A stretch of 38,374 nt of DNA from assembly GCA_948788915.1 (NCBI GenBank), contig CAQFOZ010000024.1, positions 1 through 38,374 on the forward strand, given 5' to 3'. Origin of the DNA: an uncultured Muribaculaceae bacterium. GTDB taxonomy: Bacteria > Bacteroidota > Bacteroidia > Bacteroidales > Muribaculaceae. A program made the translations under genes and the position numbers. Shown here in pieces: positions 1-8,323 of the stretch (positions are counted from its first letter, which is position 1; every line of letters starts with the position of its first letter). Below the pieces are notes generated by a model. It saw only the letters and a list, made by a program, of their open reading frames with translations. It did no database searches and was not told where the DNA came from.

Positions 1-347
1 TCTCCCAGGACAATGCCAAGCTCCATGGTATTGATAAGCTCGCCCTGACGTGTCGACAGCTGCTTTGACTGGACAAAATACGAATTCATGTCAACAGACT
101 TGCTGCCGGTATACTTTTCAGCCACAACCAAAGACTGTTTTTTAGTATTGGTATTAAGAACTTTCATTGCCTGGCGTGGTGCCGCCCATCTGATCGCAGC
201 ATCACCGGCAAAGGTATCACCTACTTTATATATTTTTCCTCCTATGGATATATTAGGTGTAGTCAGATAAAGAATTTTGAAATTGTCGGCGGATAAAGAT
301 AAAGCCGACAATATAAATACGACAAATGTTGTGAAAATCTTTTTCAT
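1..347 (-). CDS. Secreted hypothetical protein, 3' end cut by window
   Basis: The reading frame opens at the ATG at 347-345 and stays open to the window edge (115 codons visible). It begins MKKIFTTFVVFILSALSLSA, a clear Sec signal peptide with a likely cleavage after residue 20, so the product should be exported to the periplasm or beyond. I do not recognise the mature part; it has no Cys lipobox. Its start overlaps the stop of the CHASE2 gene upstream by 4 bases (ATGA), so the two are translationally coupled and probably act together. The C-terminus is missing, so length and domain content cannot be judged. Confidence 0.75.
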   Translation of the reverse strand, partial: MKKIFTTFVVFILSALSLSADNFKILYLTTPNISIGGKIYKVGDTFAGDAAIRWAAPRQAMKVLNTNTKKQSLVVAEKYTGSKSVDMNSYFVQSKQLSTRQGELINTMELGIVLG

Positions 348-1606
348 ATTTTTTGATTGTTGGGAATATGGAAACGCCGCTTTACGCGCTTGACTGCCAC
401 GCATAAACAGCGCCTGATGGTATCATAATTATCTTTAATTACATAAAGGACCGTGAGCCATAATATCGGGAAGTATATATCATAAATAACTCCGGTACAA
501 AGATACATAACTACGTTGAGCGCAAGAATTATCGTGCCGAAACTCAGGCCAGTCAAAATCAGATTCCAGATCTTTGACTTACGCCACCTCTTTGGCAACA
601 ACAACACCGGATCATATATAAGCATTATTGTAAGAAACAGATACACAATAAAGAATATACTCATCCACCACCAGTTAATAATGTGACGATGCTGTTCCAG
701 CGCTATAACGGCATTAATCAAAATCACAGGTCCGGCAACAGTGCCGGTATATGTGTCGTGATCATCGCCTCCGGAATAATCACCGATGACTATGGTCTTG
801 CCCGACACCAAGTCTGCAAGTTCTTCGGGTGAATATACATCAAGTAAATCTGCTCCAAGATTATAATATGTCTTTTCACCTTCGGCATCATAGCCCGATT
901 CAATGCGGTAAGGCATCCAGAGTGCCAGAGTGCCAGAAGCAAGACGGCCACGGTCGGCAGGGAAAAATCCGGCAAGACTTACATCGCAATTGTTACGCAG
1001 ATTATATGTGGCAAGAGCCATATCCTTAACATCACCGTGATCGTAACGGTATTTTACGAATTCGTTTTCATCAAGCGAAATATTATATTCCGACGAAGCA
1101 AGTTTATCCGGCAGGATTGCATCCTCTGCATCATCATCGTTGTTTTGGGACACAAGAATACGCGGCATGCTGTTGACTGTAGCGAAAAAGACCAAATCGG
1201 CTTCACCGGCGTCAGCCTTAAAAAACTGCACATCCAGAATGACACTTTTGTAGTTGCCTCCGTCAATCGATTTCAAGAACCGCGCAAGGCGTTCACGGTT
1301 AACAACAGGGCGCTCACCGGCTGGAATTCCAAACTCATCGACAGCCGTCACCATTTCTCGGTCATATCCAATGTTTACAAGGAAGAAACTATCAGCAATT
1401 CCGGAAGTATTAATAACATTCCTGCCCAAAATCTTGTCATTATAGATCTGGCGGACAATATCAAGCTTCTCCATGACTGAACCCGTCCCATTTTTATCTG
1501 TAGACAAGAGGTTGCCCATGAGTGTCAATACCACAAGTACAAATGCATTGACACACACGACTGTACCCCGGTATATATATGCCCTGATCGCGCCTAATCG
1601 TTTCAT
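344..1606 (-). CDS. CHASE2-domain membrane protein without a visible output domain
   Basis: The 420-residue protein has one N-terminal membrane segment (about residues 14-36), a periplasmic CHASE2-like region (about 45-310) and three C-terminal membrane segments (about 313-400). The CHASE2 signature is seen in the stretch around residues 275-305, with KTIVIGDYSGGDDHDTYTG followed by the conserved P-V-I-L-I-N-A. CHASE2 domains are extracytoplasmic sensors normally joined to a kinase, cyclase or GGDEF domain; here only about 20 basic residues follow the last membrane segment, so no catalytic output is encoded in this chain. It lies 7 bases after the nitroreductase gene and overlaps the next gene by 4 bases, which makes an operon. 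The partner may supply or receive the signal; that is inference. Confidence 0.75.
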   Translation of the reverse strand: MKRLGAIRAYIYRGTVVCVNAFVLVVLTLMGNLLSTDKNGTGSVMEKLDIVRQIYNDKILGRNVINTSGIADSFFLVNIGYDREMVTAVDEFGIPAGERPVVNRERLARFLKSIDGGNYKSVILDVQFFKADAGEADLVFFATVNSMPRILVSQNNDDDAEDAILPDKLASSEYNISLDENEFVKYRYDHGDVKDMALATYNLRNNCDVSLAGFFPADRGRLASGTLALWMPYRIESGYDAEGEKTYYNLGADLLDVYSPEELADLVSGKTIVIGDYSGGDDHDTYTGTVAGPVILINAVIALEQHRHIINWWWMSIFFIVYLFLTIMLIYDPVLLLPKRWRKSKIWNLILTGLSFGTIILALNVVMYLCTGVIYDIYFPILWLTVLYVIKDNYDTIRRCLCVAVKRVKRRFHIPNNQKI

Positions 1607-1613
1607 TAAACTG

Positions 1614-2228
1614 TCACTCTATATAACGCACATAATCGGCTTTTCTCGGTTTTGGTTGTATCGGGTCCTGAGCACTATAGCCAATAATGCAATGTCCGAT
1701 ACCTTCGTACTCTCCTTCAATTCCCCATTCTTTAAGAAGTTTTTTACCCTCCGGAGTCTCAAAAACCTCTTTGGCCCGATGTATCCAACAACTGCCAAGT
1801 CCTAAAGCGTGTGCCGCATTCATTAGATTGCCCATCACCAATGATCCGTCATAAAGATATGTAGGATACTGTTTGTCGGCCAATACTACCAACACAGCCG
1901 GAGCTCCATAAAACGGATCTATGTCCCGCCCCATGATGTCGGCATTCAGTTGTGATAACCGGTCACGAATCTCCTTGTTTGTGACAGCAACGATAACGGG
2001 AGATTGGCTACCCATTCCAGTCGGAGCATAAGTCCCAGCTTCTACAACTTGCTCTATCAACTCTTTTTCAGGCATTTTATCCTGATAAGCTCTAATTGAC
2101 CTTCTGGTCTTTAGAATGTCCAATACATTGGTTCCGTCCATGTTGTTATTTGTTTTCTGATCAGAGCATGAAGTCATTACGATAGCAACAATGGCCAATA
2201 ACAATATATTTATTTTTATAGTTTTCAT
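1614..2228 (-). CDS. Nitroreductase-family lipoprotein
   Basis: This 204-residue protein begins with a lipoprotein signal peptide ending in the lipobox MTSC (Cys at residue 21), so it is probably anchored on the outer face of the inner membrane or on the outer membrane. The rest matches the short FMN-dependent nitroreductase fold: RRSIRAYQDK near residue 43 (phosphate/FMN contact), YAPTGMGSQSP near 68, and a C-terminal GLGSCWIHRAKE segment. The family reduces nitro groups, quinones or flavins with NAD(P)H; the substrate cannot be read from sequence. An exported nitroreductase is known in Bacteroidetes but unusual elsewhere because NAD(P)H is cytoplasmic. It is the first gene of a minus-strand operon with a good promoter just upstream. 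Confidence 0.85.
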   Translation of the reverse strand: MKTIKINILLLAIVAIVMTSCSDQKTNNNMDGTNVLDILKTRRSIRAYQDKMPEKELIEQVVEAGTYAPTGMGSQSPVIVAVTNKEIRDRLSQLNADIMGRDIDPFYGAPAVLVVLADKQYPTYLYDGSLVMGNLMNAAHALGLGSCWIHRAKEVFETPEGKKLLKEWGIEGEYEGIGHCIIGYSAQDPIQPKPRKADYVRYIE

Positions 2229-2250
2229 TGTCTATTTTATTTATTGACAA

Positions 2251-2281
2251 CAAAGATACAATTTTTTTTCATTGAGACAAA
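2251..2281 (-). promoter_or_regulatory. Bacteroidetes promoter for the nitroreductase operon
   Basis: On the minus strand, TTTG (2281-2278) is followed after exactly 19 bases by TATCTTTG (2258-2251), a full match to TTTG-N19-TAnnTTTG. The predicted start point near 2247 leaves a leader of about 20 bases before the ATG at 2228. Confidence 0.8.
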
Positions 2282-2363
2282 ATGCTACTTATATCAGTGC
2301 ATAATAACGCACTGCACTCTCAAAATTGCAATGGGACATGTCATATATGCCGATAATATTTGT

Positions 2364-2371
2364 TAACTTTG
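2364..2371 (+). promoter_or_regulatory. -7 element before proS
   Basis: TAACTTTG matches the Bacteroidetes -7 consensus TAnnTTTG. No good -33 TTTG sits 19 bases upstream. Transcription from here would give a leader of about 40 bases before the proS ATG at 2415. Confidence 0.5.
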
Positions 2372-2414
2372 CGACAATTTAGCAAATAAAGATCAATAGA
2401 TACAGATTATACAT

Positions 2415-4136
2415 ATGAAACTCAGCAATCTTGTATTTGAAACTTCAAAAGATGCTCCCTCCGATGCAGTAGTCATCAGTCATATTCTGCTGGTGCGTGC
2501 AGGTTTTATAAAAAGGGTTTCCAACGGAATCTATACACTTGGTATGCCGGCCCAAAGGATGGCTGCGAAGATTGAAAAAATTATCCGGGAGGAAATGGAC
2601 AGGCTTGACGGACAGGAAGTAAAATTTCCTGTGGTAATGCCAAAAGAAATTTGGGAAAAGTCCGGACGATATTATAGCATAGGTCCCGAAATGGCACGTT
2701 TCAAGGACAGAGCCAAACACGACATGGTTCTTGGCATGACACATGAGGAAGCTGCAGTTCATTTTGCAATGAACACGGTAACAAGCTATCAGAAGTTTCC
2801 GTTCATGATATACCAGATTCAGACCAAATTCAGAGATGAGCCAAGATCCCGGGGTGGATTGATTCGTGTTCGCGAATTCACTATGAAGGATGCCTACTCC
2901 TTCCATATGACAAACGAAGATCTGGAACGGTATTATCAACTTCAATTCGAGGCTTATAATAATATTTTCCGCAGAATAGGTATGCGGAATTTCATTTCAG
3001 TCAAATCCGATACCGGAATGATGGGAGGAAAAATAGCACATGAATTTATGGCTATAACTCCGGATGGAGAGGATGAGCTGGTTATATGCAGCCATTGTGA
3101 CTATCGTGCAAATGAAGAGGTTGCAGAATGCAACCTTGAAAAACCTTGCGATAGCGATAGCACTCAAGAGTGCGAGGATATATACACGGGTGATTTCAAA
3201 ACGATAGACGAAGTGTCTGGGCATCTCAATGTCAAGACTACTGATATAATCAAGGCTGTGGCCTATGCAGACAGGACTACCGATGAACCCATATTAGTGT
3301 TTATACGTGGTGATCTGGAAGTTAACGAAACCAAACTATGTAAGGTTGTACAACGTGAGGTTGTACCCTTGGATTCCCGCTTTCATCCGCAGTTAAATTT
3401 CGGCAATATCGGGCCGTCATCAGATCTTCCCGTTAAAACCATTATCTATGACCGAAGCATCGAAGGATGTAAAAACATGGTAGTCGGAGCAAACAAAGCC
3501 GAGTATCATCGCATCCATTTCAATGTAGGCCGAGATATCACAATTGACACTTACCACGATGTGGCAAAAGTCAAAGCCGGTCACAAATGCCCTAAATGTG
3601 GGAATCCTCTGACTGTGCAGCGAGGTATTGAAATAGGTAACATTTTCCAGCTTGGAACTAAATACACCCAATCCATGGGCATGACGGTTGTCAATGAAGC
3701 AGGAGAATCTATCAATCCAATAATGGGATGCTACGGAATTGGTGTAGGCAGGGCAATTGCATCTATTATTCAGAACAGCCACGATGATAATGGAATGATT
3801 CTTCCTATTTCTGTAGCACCATGGACAATTCATATCTGCCCTATCCGCATAGACAACGAAAGCGTCAAAAACACTGCATTTGAAATCTATAACGAGCTCA
3901 ACAAGAAAGGAATTGATACTCTTATCGACGACCGAAACGTAAGTGCAGGCATTAAGTTCGCAGATGCAGATTTGTTCGGCATGCCTATAAGATTAGTAAT
4001 CAGTCCCAAACTTATTGAAAAAGGTGAGATTGAACTAAAAATCAGGGAAACCTCCGAGGTTATGATTGTCAAACAAGCTGAAATCTTTGAGGAATTAGAT
4101 AAAATCATTGACAGGCTAAGCAAGCAATATCAATAA
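2415..4136 (+). CDS. proS: Prolyl-tRNA synthetase, bacterial type with INS editing domain
   Basis: The enzyme charges tRNA-Pro with proline in the cytosol. At 573 residues it matches the bacterial class (E. coli 572). Motif 2 is at residues 138-165 (FRDEPRSRGGLIRVREF then MKDAYSF), and motif 3 is GCYGIGVGRAIAS near 438-450. The INS editing domain lies at about 225-405 and keeps the catalytic Lys of the NExK motif (NETK, K307), so editing of mischarged alanine is expected. A CPKC pair near 392-395 is followed by EIGNIFQLGTKYT. The anticodon-binding domain fills the last 110 residues. From memory, Bacteroidetes usually carry the shorter eukaryote/archaeal-type ProRS, so this could be a second or replacing copy. 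It stands alone, with its own -7 element and a strong hairpin after the stop. Confidence 0.95.
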   Translation: MKLSNLVFETSKDAPSDAVVISHILLVRAGFIKRVSNGIYTLGMPAQRMAAKIEKIIREEMDRLDGQEVKFPVVMPKEIWEKSGRYYSIGPEMARFKDRAKHDMVLGMTHEEAAVHFAMNTVTSYQKFPFMIYQIQTKFRDEPRSRGGLIRVREFTMKDAYSFHMTNEDLERYYQLQFEAYNNIFRRIGMRNFISVKSDTGMMGGKIAHEFMAITPDGEDELVICSHCDYRANEEVAECNLEKPCDSDSTQECEDIYTGDFKTIDEVSGHLNVKTTDIIKAVAYADRTTDEPILVFIRGDLEVNETKLCKVVQREVVPLDSRFHPQLNFGNIGPSSDLPVKTIIYDRSIEGCKNMVVGANKAEYHRIHFNVGRDITIDTYHDVAKVKAGHKCPKCGNPLTVQRGIEIGNIFQLGTKYTQSMGMTVVNEAGESINPIMGCYGIGVGRAIASIIQNSHDDNGMILPISVAPWTIHICPIRIDNESVKNTAFEIYNELNKKGIDTLIDDRNVSAGIKFADADLFGMPIRLVISPKLIEKGEIELKIRETSEVMIVKQAEIFEELDKIIDRLSKQYQ

Positions 4137-4146
4137 ATTATTGAGA

Positions 4147-4201
4147 TGCCATCAACAGAAAAAGGTCGCGAATAATTCGTGACCTTTTTCTGTTGATGGC
4201 A
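4147..4201 (+). terminator. Long hairpin terminator after proS
   Basis: Two 26-base arms pair around a TAA loop with only one G-U wobble. The inner stem GGTCGCGAA/TTCGTGACC is flanked by an A-tract on the left and TTTTT on the right, as in an intrinsic terminator able to work in both directions. The outer 11 base pairs are more than a terminator needs. Confidence 0.85.
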
Positions 4202-4255
4202 TATTCTGTATCATCTATATCGTTACAAGCACAACAGTTCAACATTCAGAATTAT

Positions 4256-4286
4256 TTTGTCCGTCTAAAAACTTTTATTAATTTTG
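4256..4286 (+). promoter_or_regulatory. Promoter of the cobalamin operon
   Basis: TTTG (4256-4259), a 19-base spacer and TAATTTTG (4279-4286) match the Bacteroidetes sigma-ABfr consensus completely. Transcription would start at about 4290, right at the beginning of the cobalamin riboswitch. Confidence 0.85.
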
Positions 4287-4291
4287 CGATA

Positions 4292-4465
4292 AGCATTGGT
4301 TCGCTGACGGCATAACTAGCCTAAGCGATTAATAGGGAATCCGGTGAGAATCCGGAACAGACCCGCTACTGTAATTCCATCAAGACTCATCAACATGATG
4401 CCACTGTCGGCTTGACCGATGGGAAGGCGTTGATGGGGAGGATAAGTCAGGAGACCTGCCAAGGC
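4292..4465 (+). promoter_or_regulatory. Cobalamin riboswitch ahead of the TonB receptor
   Basis: The conserved core is easy to read: ATAGGGAATCCGGTGAGAAT at 4331-4350, followed by the ACAGACCCGCTACTGTAA box, then GCCACTGTC, GGGAAGGCG, and the B12-box end GTCAGGAGACCTGCC at 4446-4460. This RNA binds adenosylcobalamin and shuts off the downstream uptake and synthesis operon. It starts only a few bases after the promoter and is followed by a set of competing hairpins that end at the btuB start codon. Confidence 0.95.
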
Positions 4466-4473
4466 AACATATA

Positions 4474-4591
4474 GTTTTGTAGTTTTCGGGACATATTACC
4501 ACAAAACAACCATCATCCTGCAATCAAGAGGGATTGATAATGGTTTGCTGCGTAATAATACCCCAGTTTAATTTTGGCAGCAAACCAAATG
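4474..4591 (+). promoter_or_regulatory. Riboswitch expression platform with start-codon sequestering helix
   Basis: Three inverted repeats follow the aptamer. GTTTTGT/ACAAAAC pairs 4474-4480 with 4501-4507. AACCATCATC (4508-4517) pairs with GATAATGGTT (4536-4545) with one mismatch. GGTTTGCTGC (4542-4551) pairs perfectly with GCAGCAAACC (4577-4586), which ends two bases before the ATG at 4589. The second and third helices share bases 4542-4545, so only one can form at a time. That is the layout of an anti-sequester/sequester switch, pointing to control of translation rather than termination; no U-tract follows the last helix. Confidence 0.7.
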
Positions 4592-6937
4592 AAAAATTGG
4601 ATTGTAATATTAGCTCTCTTTTTAAGCCACCTGTCATTGCAGGCGGCCAAACATGCCTACACTCTTTCGGGCAAGGTTACTGATACCCATAATGATCCGG
4701 TTTCTTTTGCAACTTTAAGTTTTAACAACGCAAAGTTCGCTACAACTACGGATGAAAACGGCCTCTTTCAAATAAAACTGAACAAAGGCAAATATTTATG
4801 TAAAGTAACCGCCATCAGCTATAGTGCACATGAGTTTGCAATTGATCTGACCAAAGACACCATCGTCAACATTGAAATGAAGGTAGATGCTGTTCTACTA
4901 CAGGGAGTAAACGTATATGGAAAAAGTATCGGGAAACAACTTGAAGAGGGTGCATTTTCTGTAAGTGCTGTTGAAATCGCACCGAATCTTAACAAGATGG
5001 TCACCTTGAATGACCTTATAGACCGCACGGCAGGAGTAAAGGTCAGACGTGAAGGAGGTGCCGGATCAGATTTTGACTTGACCATCAATGGCATGTCCGG
5101 CAACTCAATCCGTTATTTTATTGACGGGGTGCCATTGGAGACAAAAGGTTCCGGACTTACCCTTGACAATGTCCCGCTCAATACAGTGGAACGAGTTGAG
5201 CTATATAAAGGAGTGGTACCTTCTTATCTTGGTTCTGACGCATTAGGAGGAGCCGTAAATATTGTGACTCGAAAAAAACGGCAAAACTTCCTGGATGCTT
5301 CTTACGGAATAGGATCGTTCCACACACATTCCGGTGACATAACAAGACAGTACTATATCCCCGGAACAGCTATTGTCGTTCAGCCTACTTTCAGCATCAA
5401 CTACTCAAAGAATAATTATATGATGAAGGGTGTTGAAGTCTGGAGCGAAGAGGAGGACCGATATATCTACACTAACAAAAGGCGTTTTCATGATAACTAT
5501 TTTTCTCTGTTCGTCCAGATGGAGATCGGAGTTAATGATGTAAAATGGGCAGACAAGTTCTTTGTCAGTGCATCCTACAACAAACTCAACAAGGACATCC
5601 AGACCGGTGCCATGCAAAATAAGGTTTATGGAGAAGCCAGCCGTTATTCTCATTCATTCAATGTTTCGGCACGTTATAACAAACGATGGGATAAAGTTTC
5701 CACCCGGCTTACATTGTCTCATACATGGGACCACAGTGAAACAGTAGACACAGCTTATCGCAAGTATTCATGGGACGGAAGCTGGATGCCATCGTCGGGC
5801 AACGAGATGAACAACCGTGCCCGCACAATCCGCGTTTACAAACGGCCTCTTACAGTTTTGAATGCCGGTGCGGACTACGAGTTAAACGAACACAACAGCT
5901 TTGCGTTCAATTATATGTTCAACCGTCAAGGCAACGACAGGCATGATAAAGCTGACAGGAGTTTCGAGTCTTCAAACGATGTCGTCACCAAACATATATT
6001 ATCCCTTACATATTCGCAGTCTTTCTTTAACAAAAAGTGGCAGACATCATACTTCGTCAAGAGCTACATCAACTCTTTGTCAATAAAACAGACTGATGAT
6101 TTCACCATAACCGGATCGGATCAAATAGACAGGAACAAAACTAAAAGCTATTGGGGAGCCGGCATAGGAAGCAGATATTCTCTCTGTGAGCCATTTGCCA
6201 TAAAAGGTTCATATGAGCACAGCGTCCGTCTGCCTTTATCGCGTGAACTTCTCGGTAACGGAACTACTGTCTATCCCAACCTTACATTAAGTCCAGAAAC
6301 AAGCAACAACTATAATCTAGGAATATTCGGGACATGCAATTTCTGTGAAGTCCATCAGTTAAGCTATGAGGCCAACGGCTTCGTCCGTCATGTACAGAAC
6401 TACATACGTGCCACTGTCTCGGAACGCGAAGGCATGATGCAATATGTCAACGAACCGGCCATTGACATTAAAGGATTTGATGTCGAGGTATCATATCTAT
6501 GGAACAGTTCCTTGCAACTTACTGTCAATGGAAGCTGGAGTGACGCGAGAGATTTAAAGAAATTCAAGACAGACGGAAACCCGTCTGCCACATATAAAAA
6601 CAGAGTACCGAACCGGCCATGGTTTTTCGGTAATTTCGATGCTTCATATACTTTTCGAGACCTGTTGATGAAAAAAGACAGATTAAGGATAGGTGCAGAA
6701 TACCAGTATATACATTGGTATTACCTGAATTGGGAAGCTTTCGGTGCAACATCATCCAAGGCCCGGATTCCGACACAGAATATCACAAATCTCTCACTAT
6801 CCTATTCCTGGCATAATGACCGATACAACATCTCAGTAGAATGTAACAATATTTTTGACCGTCTTGCCTACGACAACTATATGTTGCAGAAACCGGGACG
6901 CTCATTCGGAGCAAAATTCAGAATATTCATCAATTAA
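4589..6937 (+). CDS. btuB: TonB-dependent outer-membrane corrinoid receptor (BtuB-like)
   Basis: The 782-residue protein should import cobalamin or other corrinoids across the outer membrane using TonB energy. The ATG at 4589 is chosen over an upstream TTG at 4574 because it opens directly with a signal peptide (MKNWIVILALFLSHLSLQA) and the TTG lies inside the riboswitch sequestering arm. A carboxypeptidase-D-like beta-sandwich domain (about 24-105) precedes the plug (about 120-230, with the segment TINGMSGNSIRYFIDGVPL) and a 22-strand barrel to the C-terminus. The corrinoid specificity is inferred from the cobalamin riboswitch directly upstream and from the locus, not from the barrel sequence. 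It is the first gene of a plus-strand operon of about 20 kb. Confidence 0.88.
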   Translation: MKNWIVILALFLSHLSLQAAKHAYTLSGKVTDTHNDPVSFATLSFNNAKFATTTDENGLFQIKLNKGKYLCKVTAISYSAHEFAIDLTKDTIVNIEMKVDAVLLQGVNVYGKSIGKQLEEGAFSVSAVEIAPNLNKMVTLNDLIDRTAGVKVRREGGAGSDFDLTINGMSGNSIRYFIDGVPLETKGSGLTLDNVPLNTVERVELYKGVVPSYLGSDALGGAVNIVTRKKRQNFLDASYGIGSFHTHSGDITRQYYIPGTAIVVQPTFSINYSKNNYMMKGVEVWSEEEDRYIYTNKRRFHDNYFSLFVQMEIGVNDVKWADKFFVSASYNKLNKDIQTGAMQNKVYGEASRYSHSFNVSARYNKRWDKVSTRLTLSHTWDHSETVDTAYRKYSWDGSWMPSSGNEMNNRARTIRVYKRPLTVLNAGADYELNEHNSFAFNYMFNRQGNDRHDKADRSFESSNDVVTKHILSLTYSQSFFNKKWQTSYFVKSYINSLSIKQTDDFTITGSDQIDRNKTKSYWGAGIGSRYSLCEPFAIKGSYEHSVRLPLSRELLGNGTTVYPNLTLSPETSNNYNLGIFGTCNFCEVHQLSYEANGFVRHVQNYIRATVSEREGMMQYVNEPAIDIKGFDVEVSYLWNSSLQLTVNGSWSDARDLKKFKTDGNPSATYKNRVPNRPWFFGNFDASYTFRDLLMKKDRLRIGAEYQYIHWYYLNWEAFGATSSKARIPTQNITNLSLSYSWHNDRYNISVECNNIFDRLAYDNYMLQKPGRSFGAKFRIFIN

Positions 6938-6957
6938 TAACCAATTAACAACAAACA

Positions 6958-8232
6958 ATGAAAAAATCCAAATTTCTTCTCACATCGTTTATGGCTCTTT
7001 TCATTGCCTTCGGCATGACGAGCTGTTCTGAAAAAGACGAACCAGATCCGACTCCAGACGATCCGACACTTATCCAGGACTATCACTTCGATCTTTGGGT
7101 AGCCCTTGATAAACACGGTGGTATGGGCAGAGACGTGCATACACTTGTGCGCAGCATCAATTCTCTTGAAGCAGACCAACCGGAAATTACGTTCCAAGGC
7201 GAAGGTACAGAGGTAAACTCAATCCTGTCACTTGAAACAATTCTTAAGGGGGCATACTACTATCAGGTGCCTGTGTCCGGAGACCGCTTTGCCAAGTATA
7301 TTATAAAAGACAACCATATTCAAGTTATAAAAGAGCGTCGTTTCCAAACAAACACCTACTCCACACGTAAGTATACACACGCATGGATCAATGACAATAC
7401 CCTTGTCATTATGGCCGCCAACGGAGATGCTTCCAAAATCATCTGGACCAAACTTAACACCGATGATATGACAATCATCAGCGAAGGTACACTTGACGTG
7501 AAGATGCCTGAAGGAGGCGAGCTTTTCACAACTTCTGGAATACTTACCTACCGGGCTTCAGACGACAAGCTTTTCTATTTCTACTATGCCAAGACCGGCA
7601 AAGCTTTTGGTGGCAAACGCGTTACACCTATGATGACAGCAGTTATCAATCCTGCTACGATGGCTGTTGAGAGCGATACGCCATGCTTTCTGGACTGCGA
7701 AATGGTCGGCACCGCATACGGTGAACTTCTCCAAACCACAACATTCATCGACGACAACAACAATCTATATATCGCCTGCGTAACAGACGATACAGATGGT
7801 AAAGAACATAGCCATCTTCTCAAGATACCTGCCAATTCAACATCTTTCGACAAAAGCTACGACGGTTTCACGGCAGGTGGCAAGCTTATCTCAGTAATGT
7901 ATGTAGGTGACAACAAAGTAGTAGCTTACGCACGGGATGATTCGGCAGGGACCAAGATCGATGATTTCAGCCACTATTACACGGTTATTGATGTGATTTC
8001 AAAGACAAGCACTCCCATAACATATAACGGACAGTCGCTTGCTTATAGCAGTGGCCGCTTCTCATCGCGTATGGCATATGTCAATCACAAAGCTTATATA
8101 GGTATAGACGCAAAAGACCAGAATCCTCAAATCTACATTTACGATGTAGAGAAGAATCAAACCACACTTGGCGCAACAATGAAATCAGGTTATTACTTTG
8201 AGCAAATCAGAGTAGTCGAGAATATTAAATAA
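6958..8232 (+). CDS. DUF4374-type surface lipoprotein, probable corrinoid-binding partner of the receptor
   Basis: The 424-residue protein has a lipoprotein signal with Cys at residue 23 (GMTSC) followed by S-E-K-D-E-P-D. An acidic run directly after the Cys is the known Bacteroidetes signal for export to the cell surface. The mature part, with repeated blade-like segments such as YFYYAKTGKAFGG and NNNLYIACVTDD, resembles the DUF4374 beta-propeller group that includes the xenosiderophore lipoprotein XusB. It sits 20 bases after the TonB receptor, exactly where Bacteroides corrinoid loci carry BtuG, another propeller lipoprotein that caps BtuB. I infer that it captures corrinoid for the receptor. 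The family assignment is by eye and could be confirmed only by a profile search. Confidence 0.75.
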   Translation: MKKSKFLLTSFMALFIAFGMTSCSEKDEPDPTPDDPTLIQDYHFDLWVALDKHGGMGRDVHTLVRSINSLEADQPEITFQGEGTEVNSILSLETILKGAYYYQVPVSGDRFAKYIIKDNHIQVIKERRFQTNTYSTRKYTHAWINDNTLVIMAANGDASKIIWTKLNTDDMTIISEGTLDVKMPEGGELFTTSGILTYRASDDKLFYFYYAKTGKAFGGKRVTPMMTAVINPATMAVESDTPCFLDCEMVGTAYGELLQTTTFIDDNNNLYIACVTDDTDGKEHSHLLKIPANSTSFDKSYDGFTAGGKLISVMYVGDNKVVAYARDDSAGTKIDDFSHYYTVIDVISKTSTPITYNGQSLAYSSGRFSSRMAYVNHKAYIGIDAKDQNPQIYIYDVEKNQTTLGATMKSGYYFEQIRVVENIK

Positions 8233-8263
8233 AAAAGTAAACAGTTTTTCTTTGTTTTTGCCG

Positions 8264-8300
8264 TTCTCCCGGGGCGAATCTGCCCTTCGTTCCGGGAGGA
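8264..8300 (+). other. Stem-loop in the lipoprotein-cbiK gap
   Basis: Bases 8264-8272 (TTCTCCCGG) pair with 8292-8300 (CCGGGAGGA, one G-U). A smaller GGGC/GCCC helix can form in the loop. CTTTTACC follows, a poor U-tract, so it could be a weak terminator or an mRNA stabiliser inside the operon that lowers or separates expression of the biosynthetic genes. Confidence 0.5.
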
Positions 8301-8323
8301 CTTTTACCATTGAAAAGGATAAA

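Noticed and set aside
1037..1480. 147-codon plus-strand frame inside the CHASE2 gene
   Set aside because: It is antisense to a gene with a recognisable domain and encodes no known motif.
2445..2945. 166-codon minus-strand frame inside proS
   Set aside because: It is the antisense shadow of the conserved ProRS catalytic region.
4574..4588. TTG start for the TonB receptor
   Set aside because: It falls in the right arm of the riboswitch sequestering helix, and the signal peptide begins at the ATG at 4589.
8252..8323. Upstream in-frame start extending CbiK by 24 residues
   Set aside because: It would place a clear signal peptide behind unrelated residues and lies over a stem-loop; the ATG at 8324 is better.
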